64,000 nucleotides of DNA from Halapricum hydrolyticum. Its GTDB lineage: Archaea; Halobacteriota; Halobacteria; Halobacteriales; Haloarculaceae. Location of the stretch: positions 62,001 to 126,000 of the forward strand of contig NZ_JAOPKC010000004.1 of the NCBI RefSeq assembly GCF_025517535.1. The letters are read 5' to 3'. The stretch's first letter is position 1. Every line of letters starts with the position of its first letter. This document shows, one piece after another, positions 23,631 through 32,040 of this stretch. Made by a program: the position numbers and the translations under genes. The notes below the pieces were generated by a model that was not told where the DNA came from, did not search any database, and was given only the letters and a program-made list of their open reading frames with translations.

Positions 23631-24842
23631 ATGAGCACGCAGGTACACGCAAATCTCACCGAGGAACAGGTACGGACGATCAGCGAAGATCTGGACGAGC
23701 CCGAGTGGCTGCTGGAGACGCGTCTGGACGCTCTGACGGCGCTCGACGATCTCGACATGCCCAGCGTCATCCGGACGCCGGGTCGCGACTGGACGAACCT
23801 CGACGCGCTCGAATACGAACGGATCGTCGATCCGCTCGATCGCGCCCAGGAGAAAGACCGCGTCGAAGCCGAAGGCGTCGACGTGCTGGAGTGGTCCGAG
23901 GCACTGGCCGAGCACGGCGACCTGATCGAGGAGACGTTCGGCAGCATCGTCGACCCCCAGCGGGACTACCTCACTGCGCTCTCGACGGCGCTTTTCAGCG
24001 CTGGCACGGTCATCTACGTCCCGGAGGGCGTCGACGCGGAAGACGTGAAGATCCGGACGCGGATGAACAGCCAGTCGCTGTTCAACTACACGCTGGTCGT
24101 CGCGGAGGAGTCGTCGTCGGTGACGATCCTCGAACGCCAGTCTACTGGCGACGGCGTGGACGGCAACCGCTACTACTCCGGGATCGTTGAAGTCGACGCG
24201 CGCGAGAACGCCCACGTCCAGTACGGCGCGCTGCAGAACCTCAGCGAGGAGACGTACAACTTCTCGGTCAAGCGCGGCCATGCCGATACCTACGCCACGG
24301 TCAACTGGATCGAGGGCAACATCGGCTCTCGACTGACAAAGACGAGCGTCGAAACGCGCCTGCTGGGCGACTCCAGCGAGTCGAAGATCGTCGGCGCGTT
24401 CTTCGGCCACGGGGACCAGCACTTCGATCTGGCCAGCCGTGTCTGGCACGAGGGCGAGCACACTGTCGCCGACCTCGTTACCCGCGGCGTACTGGACGAT
24501 GAGGCACGCTCGGTCTACGAGGGCGTTCAGGACGTCGGTCGCGAAGCCTGGGACACCTCCTCGTATCAGCGCGAGAACACCCTGATGTTGAGCGACGACA
24601 GCGAGGCCGACGCCTCCCCGAAGCTGATCATCAACAACCACGACACCGAGGCCAGCCACTCCGCGACGGTCGGACAGGTCGACGCTGAAGACCTGTTCTA
24701 CATGACTTCCCGCGGGGTCGACGAGAAACGTGCGACGGACATGCTCGTCGAAGGCTTCTTCGTGCCGGTCATGGAGGAGATCGCGGTCGACGAACTCCGC
24801 GAGGACCTGGACGAACTCGTCGTCGAACGACTGCAGCAGTAA
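23631..24842 (+). CDS. sufD: Fe-S cluster assembly protein SufD
   Basis: A 403-residue paralogue of SufB. It starts MSTQVHANLTEEQVRTISED, has the parallel beta-helix segment VQYGALQNLSEETYNFSVKR, GHGDQHFDLASRVWHEGEHT, and ends with the family C-terminal fold TSRGVDEKRATDMLVEGFF. SufD forms a heterodimer with SufB on which clusters are built, and its conserved His (GDQHFDL) matches the residue needed in SufD. It is the last gene of the sufCBD operon. Downstream lies the convergent tRNA-Asp trailer region. Confidence 0.95.
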   Translation: MSTQVHANLTEEQVRTISEDLDEPEWLLETRLDALTALDDLDMPSVIRTPGRDWTNLDALEYERIVDPLDRAQEKDRVEAEGVDVLEWSEALAEHGDLIEETFGSIVDPQRDYLTALSTALFSAGTVIYVPEGVDAEDVKIRTRMNSQSLFNYTLVVAEESSSVTILERQSTGDGVDGNRYYSGIVEVDARENAHVQYGALQNLSEETYNFSVKRGHADTYATVNWIEGNIGSRLTKTSVETRLLGDSSESKIVGAFFGHGDQHFDLASRVWHEGEHTVADLVTRGVLDDEARSVYEGVQDVGREAWDTSSYQRENTLMLSDDSEADASPKLIINNHDTEASHSATVGQVDAEDLFYMTSRGVDEKRATDMLVEGFFVPVMEEIAVDELREDLDELVVERLQQ

Positions 24843-24954
24843 ATCCCTTTCCTGTCGGACGTTTCCGGCTCGTTGTCTGATCCGTTGCCACTCCCTCGTC
24901 GGCGTTTCGTCGACGCAGTGGCTCGCTCCGCTCGCCGTTTGCGTCAACAGAAAG

Positions 24955-25114
24955 CGCCCGGAGCGGGACTGAGCGATCCGAGTAGGTTCGCGAGGGCCGG
25001 GAGACCTCGTCTCCCGGAATTTGAACCGCACGAAGACTCGCTGACGCTCGTCTTCCAGGGTTCAAATCCGCTCTTAGGTATTTGCGGCTCGCGAATTTGC
25101 TCGCCGCAAAAGTA
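24955..25114. repeat. tRNA-Asp trailer module: 3'-end copy and nested inverted repeats
   Basis: Bases 24955-24968 (cgcccggagcggga) repeat the tRNA-Asp 3' end (25115-25128), 160 bases away. Between them are CCGGGAGAC-ctc-GTCTCCCGG (24997-25017), atttgaacc/ggttcaaat (25019-25027 with 25059-25067) enclosing gaagac/gtcttc (25032-25037 with 25050-25055), and tttgcggc/gccgcaaa (about 25081-25110). The module matches that behind tRNA-Gly in layout. No protein gene lies in 24843-25114. Confidence 0.75.
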
Positions 25115-25187
25115 CGCCCGGAGCGGGATTTGAACCCGCGTCACGACCGTGACAGGGTCGTATGATGGGCCACTACACCATCCGGGC
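25115..25187 (-). tRNA. tRNA-Asp (anticodon GUC)
   Basis: A 73-base cloverleaf on the minus strand. Acceptor GCCCGGA pairs with TCCGGGC, discriminator G. The anticodon stem CGACC/GGTCG encloses loop CTGTCAC, giving GTC. The T arm is GCGGG-TTCAAAT-CCCGC. No intron, no encoded CCA. A TATA-like CTTAATA (25218-25224 on the minus strand) lies about 31-37 bases upstream of the mature 5' end, so transcription would begin just before it. Confidence 0.97.
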
Positions 25188-25492
25188 TTGCTGCACTCAT
25201 CCGTACCGGGGTCCTAGTATTAAGGCTTTCCAAACGAGGGCGCAGTGTGTGGCGTTCACTCACGTCACTCCGGGTGGGTCGCCATGGTCCGAACCGATTC
25301 GTAGTCAGGGTGGCCCGTTCGGCTCAGATATACCCAAACACCTTTGTCTGTGGTCCACGTACGCACAGGTACTGTTCGCGGGGTCGCCGATAGCTGTTGC
25401 AGGCGGTTTTGGCAAGCGTTAAATGCGTGCCGCCAATATGTGGCTGTAGTATCTCGAACAGCCTTCTCTAGCCGGTCAAACCCCCACCACAC
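25188..25492. other. Divergent promoter region between tRNA-Asp and rpoH
   Basis: No gene is supported in these 305 bases. CTTAATA (25218-25224, minus) would serve tRNA-Asp and TTAAAT (25419-25424, plus) would serve rpoH, with about 45 bases of leader to ATG 25493. The middle holds a minus-strand frame ending KGVWVYLSRTGHPDYESVRT at 25265; it looks protein-like but has no clear start and I do not recognise it. Confidence 0.5.
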
Positions 25493-25720
25493 ATGGTAGA
25501 CGTAAGCCAACACGAACTCGTCCCGGACCACACCGTCCTCGACAGCGACGAACTCGAGGACGTACTCGCAGAGTACGACATCAAGAAAACCGACCTGCCG
25601 AAGATCAAACGCACCGACCCCGCGCTGCCAGACGAGGCCGAGGTCGGCGACGTGATCAAGGTCGAGCGCGATTCGCGAACCACAGACCGAGCGGTCGTCT
25701 ATCGACTCGTCATCGAGTAA
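25493..25720 (+). CDS. rpoH: DNA-directed RNA polymerase subunit H (Rpb5-like)
   Basis: 75 residues, MVDVSQHELVPDHTVLDSDE then YDIKKTDLPKIKRTDPALP, the archaeal RpoH core homologous to the C-terminal assembly domain of eukaryotic Rpb5. The GDVIKVERDSRTTDRAVVYR part is diagnostic. It heads the RNA polymerase operon; the next gene starts three bases after its stop. Haloarchaeal gene order rpoH-B''-B'-A'-A'' is as known. Confidence 0.97.
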   Translation: MVDVSQHELVPDHTVLDSDELEDVLAEYDIKKTDLPKIKRTDPALPDEAEVGDVIKVERDSRTTDRAVVYRLVIE

Positions 25721-25722
25721 GC

Positions 25723-27291
25723 ATGGATACAGAACAACGCCGAACCATTTCACGGGCATACTTCTCGAAGGATCGACTCGCCGAACACCACTTCCGGTCG
25801 TTCAACGCGTTCCTCGAACGCGGCATGCAGGAGGTCGTCGACGAGAAGGCGACCATCGAAACCGATATCGGGGACAAGGAAGGCCAGGAACCCGTCTGGG
25901 TCGAACTGGGCGACGTCCGCGTCGTCACGCCCCGGGTTCGGGAGGCCGACGGCTCCGAAGAACTGCTCTACCCCCAGGAAGCCCGGCTGCGGAACATCAC
26001 CTACGCCGCGCCGGTCTTCATGGAAATGGCGATCGTCAAGGGCGGCGAGGAGGAGGAAGAACGCGTCGTCGACCAGACCGAGACCAAGATCGGCCGCATG
26101 CCGATCATGGTCGGCTCGCAGAAGTGCAACATCGCCGGCTTCTCCGAGAAGGAACTGATCGACATCGGTGAGGACCCGGCCGATCCCGGCGGCTACTTCA
26201 TTGTCAACGGCTCCGAACGCGTGCTGATGACCAGCGAGGACCTCGCGCCGAACAAGATCCTCGCCGAATACGACACCAAATACGGCGACGAGGTTCAGGT
26301 CGCAAAGACCTTCTCCCAGCGCCGTGGCTACCGCGCGCTGGTGCTGACCGAGCGTACTCGCGACGGACTGCTTGAAGTGTCGTTCCCCTCTGTCTCGGGC
26401 TCGGTCAATTTCGTCACGCTCGTGCGCGCGCTCGGACTGGAATCCGACGAGGAGATCGTCCACCGCGTCAGCGACGACCCCGAGATCGTGAAGTTCATGC
26501 TCGAGAATCTGGAGGCCGCCGACGTCCAGACGACCGAGGAAGCCATCGAGAAACTCGGCAAGCGCGTCGCCTCGGGCCAGGGCAAAAACTACCAGCTCAA
26601 GCGCGCCAACTACGTCATCGACCGCTATCTCCTGCCGCACCTTCACGAGGAAGGTGTCGACGAAGAGGAGGTTCGGATCAACAAGGCCTACTACCTCTGT
26701 CGGATGGCCGAGGCCTGCTTCGAACTGGCGCTGGATCGCCGGGAGTCAGACGACAAGGACCACTATGCCAACAAGCGCCTGAAAGTCTCCGGTGACCTCA
26801 TGCGAGACCTGTTCCGGACGGCGCTGAACAAGCTGGCGCGCGACGTGAAGTACCAGCTCGAACGCGCCAACATGCGCAACCGCCAGCTCTCCGTTTCCAC
26901 GGTCGTCCGCTCGGACGTCCTCACGGAACGACTGGAACACCCGCTCGCGACCGGCAACTGGGTCGGTGGCCGTTCGGGCGTCTCTCAGCTCGTTGACCGG
27001 ACGGACTTCATGGGAGTCCTCTCTCACTTGCGTCGGCTGCGCTCGCCGCTGTCGCGCAGTCAGCCACACTTCGAGGCGCGGGACCTGCACGCGACCCAGT
27101 GGGGTCGTATCTGCCCCTCCGAGACGCCGGAGGGTCCGAACTGTGGGCTGGTGAAGAACTTCGCGCAGGCGATGGAGCTCAGTCAGAACATCGAGGACGC
27201 ACAGAATCTGAAACAGTCGCTCGCCGACATGGGAGTCCAGGGCATCCCCGGCATCGAGAGCATCGAAACACAGCAGCCCGCAGACGATTAA
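25723..27291 (+). CDS. rpoB2: DNA-directed RNA polymerase subunit B'' (N-terminal beta part)
   Basis: A 522-residue B'' subunit, equivalent to the N-terminal half of bacterial beta / Rpb2. Visible conserved parts are YFSKDRLAEHHFRSFNAFLE, the lobe PIMVGSQKCNIAGFSEKELI, GGYFIVNGSERVLMTSED and the fork region RRLRSPLSRSQPHFEARDLH plus WGRICPSETPEGPNCGLVKN. In haloarchaea and methanogens the B subunit is encoded as two polypeptides, and the break here falls in the usual place. It lies between rpoH and rpoB' with gaps of two to three bases. Confidence 0.98.
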   Translation: MDTEQRRTISRAYFSKDRLAEHHFRSFNAFLERGMQEVVDEKATIETDIGDKEGQEPVWVELGDVRVVTPRVREADGSEELLYPQEARLRNITYAAPVFMEMAIVKGGEEEEERVVDQTETKIGRMPIMVGSQKCNIAGFSEKELIDIGEDPADPGGYFIVNGSERVLMTSEDLAPNKILAEYDTKYGDEVQVAKTFSQRRGYRALVLTERTRDGLLEVSFPSVSGSVNFVTLVRALGLESDEEIVHRVSDDPEIVKFMLENLEAADVQTTEEAIEKLGKRVASGQGKNYQLKRANYVIDRYLLPHLHEEGVDEEEVRINKAYYLCRMAEACFELALDRRESDDKDHYANKRLKVSGDLMRDLFRTALNKLARDVKYQLERANMRNRQLSVSTVVRSDVLTERLEHPLATGNWVGGRSGVSQLVDRTDFMGVLSHLRRLRSPLSRSQPHFEARDLHATQWGRICPSETPEGPNCGLVKNFAQAMELSQNIEDAQNLKQSLADMGVQGIPGIESIETQQPADD

Positions 27292-27294
27292 ACA

Positions 27295-29121
27295 ATGAGT
27301 CAGGGACGCGACGCGAAAGTCTACGTCAACGGAAGTCTGGTCGGGACACATCCCGACCCCGAACAGCTCGCCGAACAGATCCGCCAGGCCCGCCGCCGCG
27401 GCGAGGTCAGCGAGATGGTCAACGTTTCGGTCAAAGACCGAACGCGGGAAGTCATCATCAACGCCGACGCCGGTCGTGCACGGCGACCGCTTATCGTCGT
27501 CGAGGACGGCGAACCGCTGTTGACCGAGCGCGAGGTCGAACTGCTCGAGGAGGACGAGATCGACTTCCAGGATCTCGTCGACCGGGGCTATATCGAGTTC
27601 ATCGACGCCGAGGAGGAAGAGGATATCCTCGTCGCTGTCGACCGCGAGGAACTCACTGCGGATCACACGCACCTCGAAGTCGATCCGCAGCTCATCTTCG
27701 GGATCGGTGCCGGGATGATCCCCTACCCCGAGCACAACGCGAGCCCGCGCATTACGATGGGGTCGGGGATGATCAAACAGTCGCTGGGACTGCCCAGCGC
27801 GAACTACCGGGTCCGACCCGACACCCGTCAACACTTGCTGCACTACCCGCAGCTGTCGATGGTCAAGACCCAGACGACAGAGCAGATCGGCTACGACGAG
27901 CGCCCCGCGGCTCAGAACTTCGTCGTCGCCGTCATGAGCTACGAAGGGTTCAACATCGAGGACGCGCTCGTCCTCAACAAGGGCTCGGTCGAGCGTGCGC
28001 TGGCTCGCTCGCACTTCTTCCGGACCTACGAGGGTGAGGAGCGACGCTATCCCGGCGGCCAGGAGGATCGCTTCGAGATCCCGGACGACGAGGTCCGGGG
28101 CGCTCGCGGCGAGGACGCCTACACCCATCTGGACGAGGACGGTCTGGTCAACCCCGAGACGCGCGTCGACGAGAACGCGGTCCTGCTCGGCAAGACCTCG
28201 CCGCCGCGGTTCCTCGAAGAGCCGGACGACATGGGCGGGCTCTCCCCCCAGAAGCGTCGTGAAACGTCGGTAACGATGCGGTCCGGCGAGAGCGGGATCG
28301 TCGACACCGTCACCCTGATGGAAGGCGAGGACGGCTCGAAGCTCTCGAAGGTCAAGGTCCGGGACGAACGGATCCCCGAACTCGGGGACAAGTTCGCCTC
28401 CCGACACGGCCAGAAGGGTGTCGTCGGCCACATCGCGCCCCAGGAGGACATGCCCTTCACCGAGGAGGGAGTCGTACCGGACCTCATCCTCAACCCCCAC
28501 GCGCTGCCGTCGCGGATGACCGTCGGACACATCCTCGAGATGATCGGTGGGAAGGTCGGCGCGCTGGAAGGCCGCCGGGTCGACGGGACCGCCTTCACCG
28601 GTGAGGACGAGGAGGAACTCCGCGACTCGCTAGAGGAACACGGGTTCGACTCCAGCGGCAAGGAGACCATGTACTCCGGTGTCACTGGCGAGAAGATCGA
28701 GGCCGACATCTTCGTCGGCGACATTTTCTACCAGAAGCTCTACCACATGGTCTCGAACAAGATCCACGCCCGCTCGCGCGGACCGGTTCAGGTGCTGACC
28801 CGCCAGCCCACGGAGGGTCGCGCCCGCGAAGGTGGTCTGCGCATCGGAGAGATGGAACGGGACGTGTTCATCGGCCACGGCGCGGCGATGACGCTCAAAG
28901 AGCGACTGCTCGATGAATCCGACCGGGAGTTCATCCACGTCTGTGCCGAGTGTGGGATGACCGCCGTCGAGGACGTCGAGCAGCGCCGCGTGTACTGCCC
29001 CAACTGTGGGGAGGAGACCGACGTCCACGAGATCGAGATGAGCTACGCGTTCAAGCTCCTGCTCGACGAGATGAAAGCACTGGGCATCGCGCCGCGGATC
29101 GAACTGGAGGACGCAGTCTAA
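27295..29121 (+). CDS. rpoB1: DNA-directed RNA polymerase subunit B' (C-terminal beta part)
   Basis: A 608-residue B' subunit. It carries GYDERPAAQNFVVAVMSYEG and FNIEDALVLNKGSVERALAR of the hybrid-binding region, GDKFASRHGQKGVVGHIAPQ (active-centre lysines), and the C-terminal clamp ANKI..RSRGPVQVLTRQPT with MERDVFIGHGAAMTLKERL. A zinc-binding set CAECGMT...CPNCGEE lies near the end. With B'' it forms the beta-like half of the catalytic cleft. It is co-transcribed with its neighbours (three-base gaps). Confidence 0.98.
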   Translation: MSQGRDAKVYVNGSLVGTHPDPEQLAEQIRQARRRGEVSEMVNVSVKDRTREVIINADAGRARRPLIVVEDGEPLLTEREVELLEEDEIDFQDLVDRGYIEFIDAEEEEDILVAVDREELTADHTHLEVDPQLIFGIGAGMIPYPEHNASPRITMGSGMIKQSLGLPSANYRVRPDTRQHLLHYPQLSMVKTQTTEQIGYDERPAAQNFVVAVMSYEGFNIEDALVLNKGSVERALARSHFFRTYEGEERRYPGGQEDRFEIPDDEVRGARGEDAYTHLDEDGLVNPETRVDENAVLLGKTSPPRFLEEPDDMGGLSPQKRRETSVTMRSGESGIVDTVTLMEGEDGSKLSKVKVRDERIPELGDKFASRHGQKGVVGHIAPQEDMPFTEEGVVPDLILNPHALPSRMTVGHILEMIGGKVGALEGRRVDGTAFTGEDEEELRDSLEEHGFDSSGKETMYSGVTGEKIEADIFVGDIFYQKLYHMVSNKIHARSRGPVQVLTRQPTEGRAREGGLRIGEMERDVFIGHGAAMTLKERLLDESDREFIHVCAECGMTAVEDVEQRRVYCPNCGEETDVHEIEMSYAFKLLLDEMKALGIAPRIELEDAV

Positions 29122-29124
29122 ACC

Positions 29125-32040
29125 ATGTCAGGACACGCACCGAAATCGATCGGGAGTCTCAGTTTCGGGCTGATGGATCCCGAGGAGTATCGCGACATGA
29201 GCGCCACGAAGGTCATCACGGCCGACACCTACGACGACGACGGGTTCCCCATCGACATGGGACTGATGGACCCGCGTCTGGGCGTGATCGACCCCGGACT
29301 GGAATGCAAGACCTGTGGCAAACACAGCGGCTCGTGTAACGGCCACTTCGGCCACATCGAACTCGCCGCCCCCGTGATCCACGTCGGCTTCTCGAAACTC
29401 ATCCGCCGACTGCTGCGCGGGACCTGCCGGGAGTGTTCGCGGCTCACCCTCGACGAGAACGAACGCCAGGAGTTCCGCGACCGCCTCGACCGGACGCGCG
29501 AGCTCGGTGACGACCTCAACGACGTCACCAAGGCCGCGATCCGCCAGGCTCGCAAGAAGGACTACTGTCCCCACTGTGGCGCGGTGCAGTACGACATCAA
29601 CCACGAGAAGCCGACGACCTACTACGAGGTCAAGCAGGTGCTCTCCTCGGAGTACCCACAGCGGATCGCCGCCGCGATGGAGCCCGACGAGGAAGACGAC
29701 GAGCCGGTTTCGCCGCACGACCTGGCCGACGAGACGGGGATCGACGCCGGCCGGATCCAGGAGATCCTCTCCGGTGAGTTCCGTCCTCGCGAGGAGGACC
29801 GCCAGGCCATCGAGAAGGCCCTCGACGTCGATCTCACCGAGGAGGACATGGACAAGCTGATGCCCAGTGACATCCGGGACTGGTTCGAAGACATCCCGGA
29901 CGAGGACCTGGAAGTGCTGGGGATCGATCCCGAGAAGTCCCGTCCGGAGTGGATGATCCTGACCGTCCTCCCCGTGCCACCGGTCACGGCGCGGCCGTCG
30001 ATCACGCTGGACAACGGCCAGCGCAGCGAGGACGACCTCACGCACAAGCTGGTGGACATCATCCGGATCAACCAGCGGTTCATGGAGAACCGCGAGGCCG
30101 GCGCGCCCCAGCTGATCATCGAAGACCTCTGGGAACTGTTGCAGTACCACGTCACCACCTTCATGGACAACGAGATCAGCGGGACGCCGCCCGCCCGACA
30201 CCGCTCGGGTCGCCCGCTGAAGACCCTCTCCCAGCGCCTGAAGGGCAAGGAAGGCCGCTTCCGTGGCTCGCTGTCCGGCAAGCGTGTCAACTTCTCTGCA
30301 CGGACGGTCATCTCGCCGGACCCGACGCTCAGCCTCAACGAGGTCGGGGTTCCGGATCGGGTCGCCAAGGAGATGACCCAGACGATGAACGTCACCGAGC
30401 GCAACCTCGAAGAGGCGCGTCGGTACGTCCGAAACGGTCCCGAGGGCCATCCCGGCGCGAACTACGTCCGCCGGCCGGACAACCGCCGACTGAAAGTGAC
30501 CGAGAAGAACTGCGAGGAACTCGCCGAGAAGGTCAAGCCCGGCTGGGAGGTCTCCCGGCACCTCGTCGACGGCGACATCGTGATCTTCAACCGCCAGCCG
30601 TCGCTGCACCGGATGTCGATCATGGCTCACGAGGTCGTGGTGATGCCGTACAAGACCTTCCGGCTCAACACCGTCGTCTGCCCGCCGTACAACGCCGACT
30701 TCGACGGCGACGAGATGAACATGCACGCGCTGCAAAACGAGGAGGCACGTGCGGAAGCGCGCGTGCTGATGCGCGTCCAGGAGCAGATGCTCAGCCCTCG
30801 CTTCGGCGAGAACATCATCGGGGCCATCCAGGACCACATCTCCGCGACGTACCTGCTGACCCACACCAATCCCACCTTCAACGAGACGCAGGCGCTGGAC
30901 TTGCTGCGGGCGACCAGCGTCGACGAACTGCCGGAACCTGACGGCCACGAGGACGACGGTACGGAATACTGGACCGGCCGGAGCATCTTCTCGGAACTGT
31001 TGCCGGACGGACTGGATCTGGAGTTCACCTCCAGCGCCGACGACACGGTCGTCATCGAGGACGGCCAGCACGTCGAAGGGACGATCGACGAGGACGCCGT
31101 CGGCGCGTTCGGCGGTGAGATCGTCGACACGATCGCCAAGCAGTACGATCGCACGCGCGCCCGGATCTTCATCAACGAGGTCGGGACGCTCGCGATCCGG
31201 ACGATCATGCACTTCGGGTTCTCGATCGGGATCGACGACGAGTCCATCCCGCCGGAGGCCCAGGAACAGGTCGACGAGGCGATCGAGAACGCCTACGCAC
31301 GCGTCGAGGAACTCATCGAGACCTACGAGCGAGGCGAACTCGAATCCCTGCCCGGCCGGACCGTCGATGAGACCCTGGAGATGAAGATCATGCAGACGCT
31401 GGGCAAGGCCCGCGACAGCGCGGGTGACATCGCCGAGGACCACTTCGACGACGACAACCCCGCGGTCATCATGGCCGATTCCGGTGCGCGTGGGTCGATG
31501 CTGAACCTCACGCAGATGGCCGGTGCAGTCGGCCAGCAGGCAGTCCGCGGCGAGCGGATCAACCGCGGTTACGAGAACCGGACCCTCTCCCATTACCGTC
31601 AGAACGACCTGAGTGCGGACGCTCACGGGTTCGTCGAGCACTCCTACCGCGAGGGGCTGGAACCCAAGGAGTTCTTCTTCCACGCGATGGGTGGCCGCGA
31701 GGGTCTGGTCGACACGGCAGTCCGGACCTCCAAGTCCGGGTACCTCCAGCGGCGGCTGATCAACGCCCTCTCCGAACTCGAAACGCAATACGACGGGACC
31801 GTTCGGGACACCTCGGATACGATTGTCCAGTTCGAGTTCGGCGAGGACGGCACCTCGCCGGTCGAGGTCTCCTCGAGCATGGATGAGGACGCCGTCGACG
31901 TCGAGGACATAACCGAGCGGATCCTCGACGAAGAGTTCGCCGACGAGACCGAAAAACAGCAGTTCCTCGGCACCGAGAAGCGACCGACCAACCTCTCTGA
32001 GCACGCCGACGACTGGTGGCTCGCGGAGGGTGATGACTGA
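29125..32040 (+). CDS. rpoA1: DNA-directed RNA polymerase subunit A' (N-terminal largest subunit)
   Basis: A 971-residue A' subunit, equivalent to the N-terminal two-thirds of Rpb1. The zinc motif CKTCGKHSGSCNGHFGHIEL and CPHCGAVQYD are near the N-terminus. The catalytic loop NADFDGDEMNMH with its three Asp residues binds the active-site Mg. The lid/rudder region GRFRGSLSGKRVNFSARTVI is present. Bridge/funnel parts lie in DSGARGSMLNLTQMAGAVGQ. The stop overlaps the rpoA'' ATG by one base, ensuring matched synthesis. Confidence 0.98.
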   Translation: MSGHAPKSIGSLSFGLMDPEEYRDMSATKVITADTYDDDGFPIDMGLMDPRLGVIDPGLECKTCGKHSGSCNGHFGHIELAAPVIHVGFSKLIRRLLRGTCRECSRLTLDENERQEFRDRLDRTRELGDDLNDVTKAAIRQARKKDYCPHCGAVQYDINHEKPTTYYEVKQVLSSEYPQRIAAAMEPDEEDDEPVSPHDLADETGIDAGRIQEILSGEFRPREEDRQAIEKALDVDLTEEDMDKLMPSDIRDWFEDIPDEDLEVLGIDPEKSRPEWMILTVLPVPPVTARPSITLDNGQRSEDDLTHKLVDIIRINQRFMENREAGAPQLIIEDLWELLQYHVTTFMDNEISGTPPARHRSGRPLKTLSQRLKGKEGRFRGSLSGKRVNFSARTVISPDPTLSLNEVGVPDRVAKEMTQTMNVTERNLEEARRYVRNGPEGHPGANYVRRPDNRRLKVTEKNCEELAEKVKPGWEVSRHLVDGDIVIFNRQPSLHRMSIMAHEVVVMPYKTFRLNTVVCPPYNADFDGDEMNMHALQNEEARAEARVLMRVQEQMLSPRFGENIIGAIQDHISATYLLTHTNPTFNETQALDLLRATSVDELPEPDGHEDDGTEYWTGRSIFSELLPDGLDLEFTSSADDTVVIEDGQHVEGTIDEDAVGAFGGEIVDTIAKQYDRTRARIFINEVGTLAIRTIMHFGFSIGIDDESIPPEAQEQVDEAIENAYARVEELIETYERGELESLPGRTVDETLEMKIMQTLGKARDSAGDIAEDHFDDDNPAVIMADSGARGSMLNLTQMAGAVGQQAVRGERINRGYENRTLSHYRQNDLSADAHGFVEHSYREGLEPKEFFFHAMGGREGLVDTAVRTSKSGYLQRRLINALSELETQYDGTVRDTSDTIVQFEFGEDGTSPVEVSSSMDEDAVDVEDITERILDEEFADETEKQQFLGTEKRPTNLSEHADDWWLAEGDD

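Noticed and set aside
22197..25031. 944-codon minus-strand frame over sufB and sufD
   Set aside because: A mirror frame typical of GC-rich DNA; the plus strand encodes SufB and SufD with full family motifs.
25265..25440. Minus-strand protein-like tail KGVWVYLSRTGHPDYESVRT before rpoH
   Set aside because: No start codon or promoter that fits, and no recognised family; I noted it only in the intergenic description.
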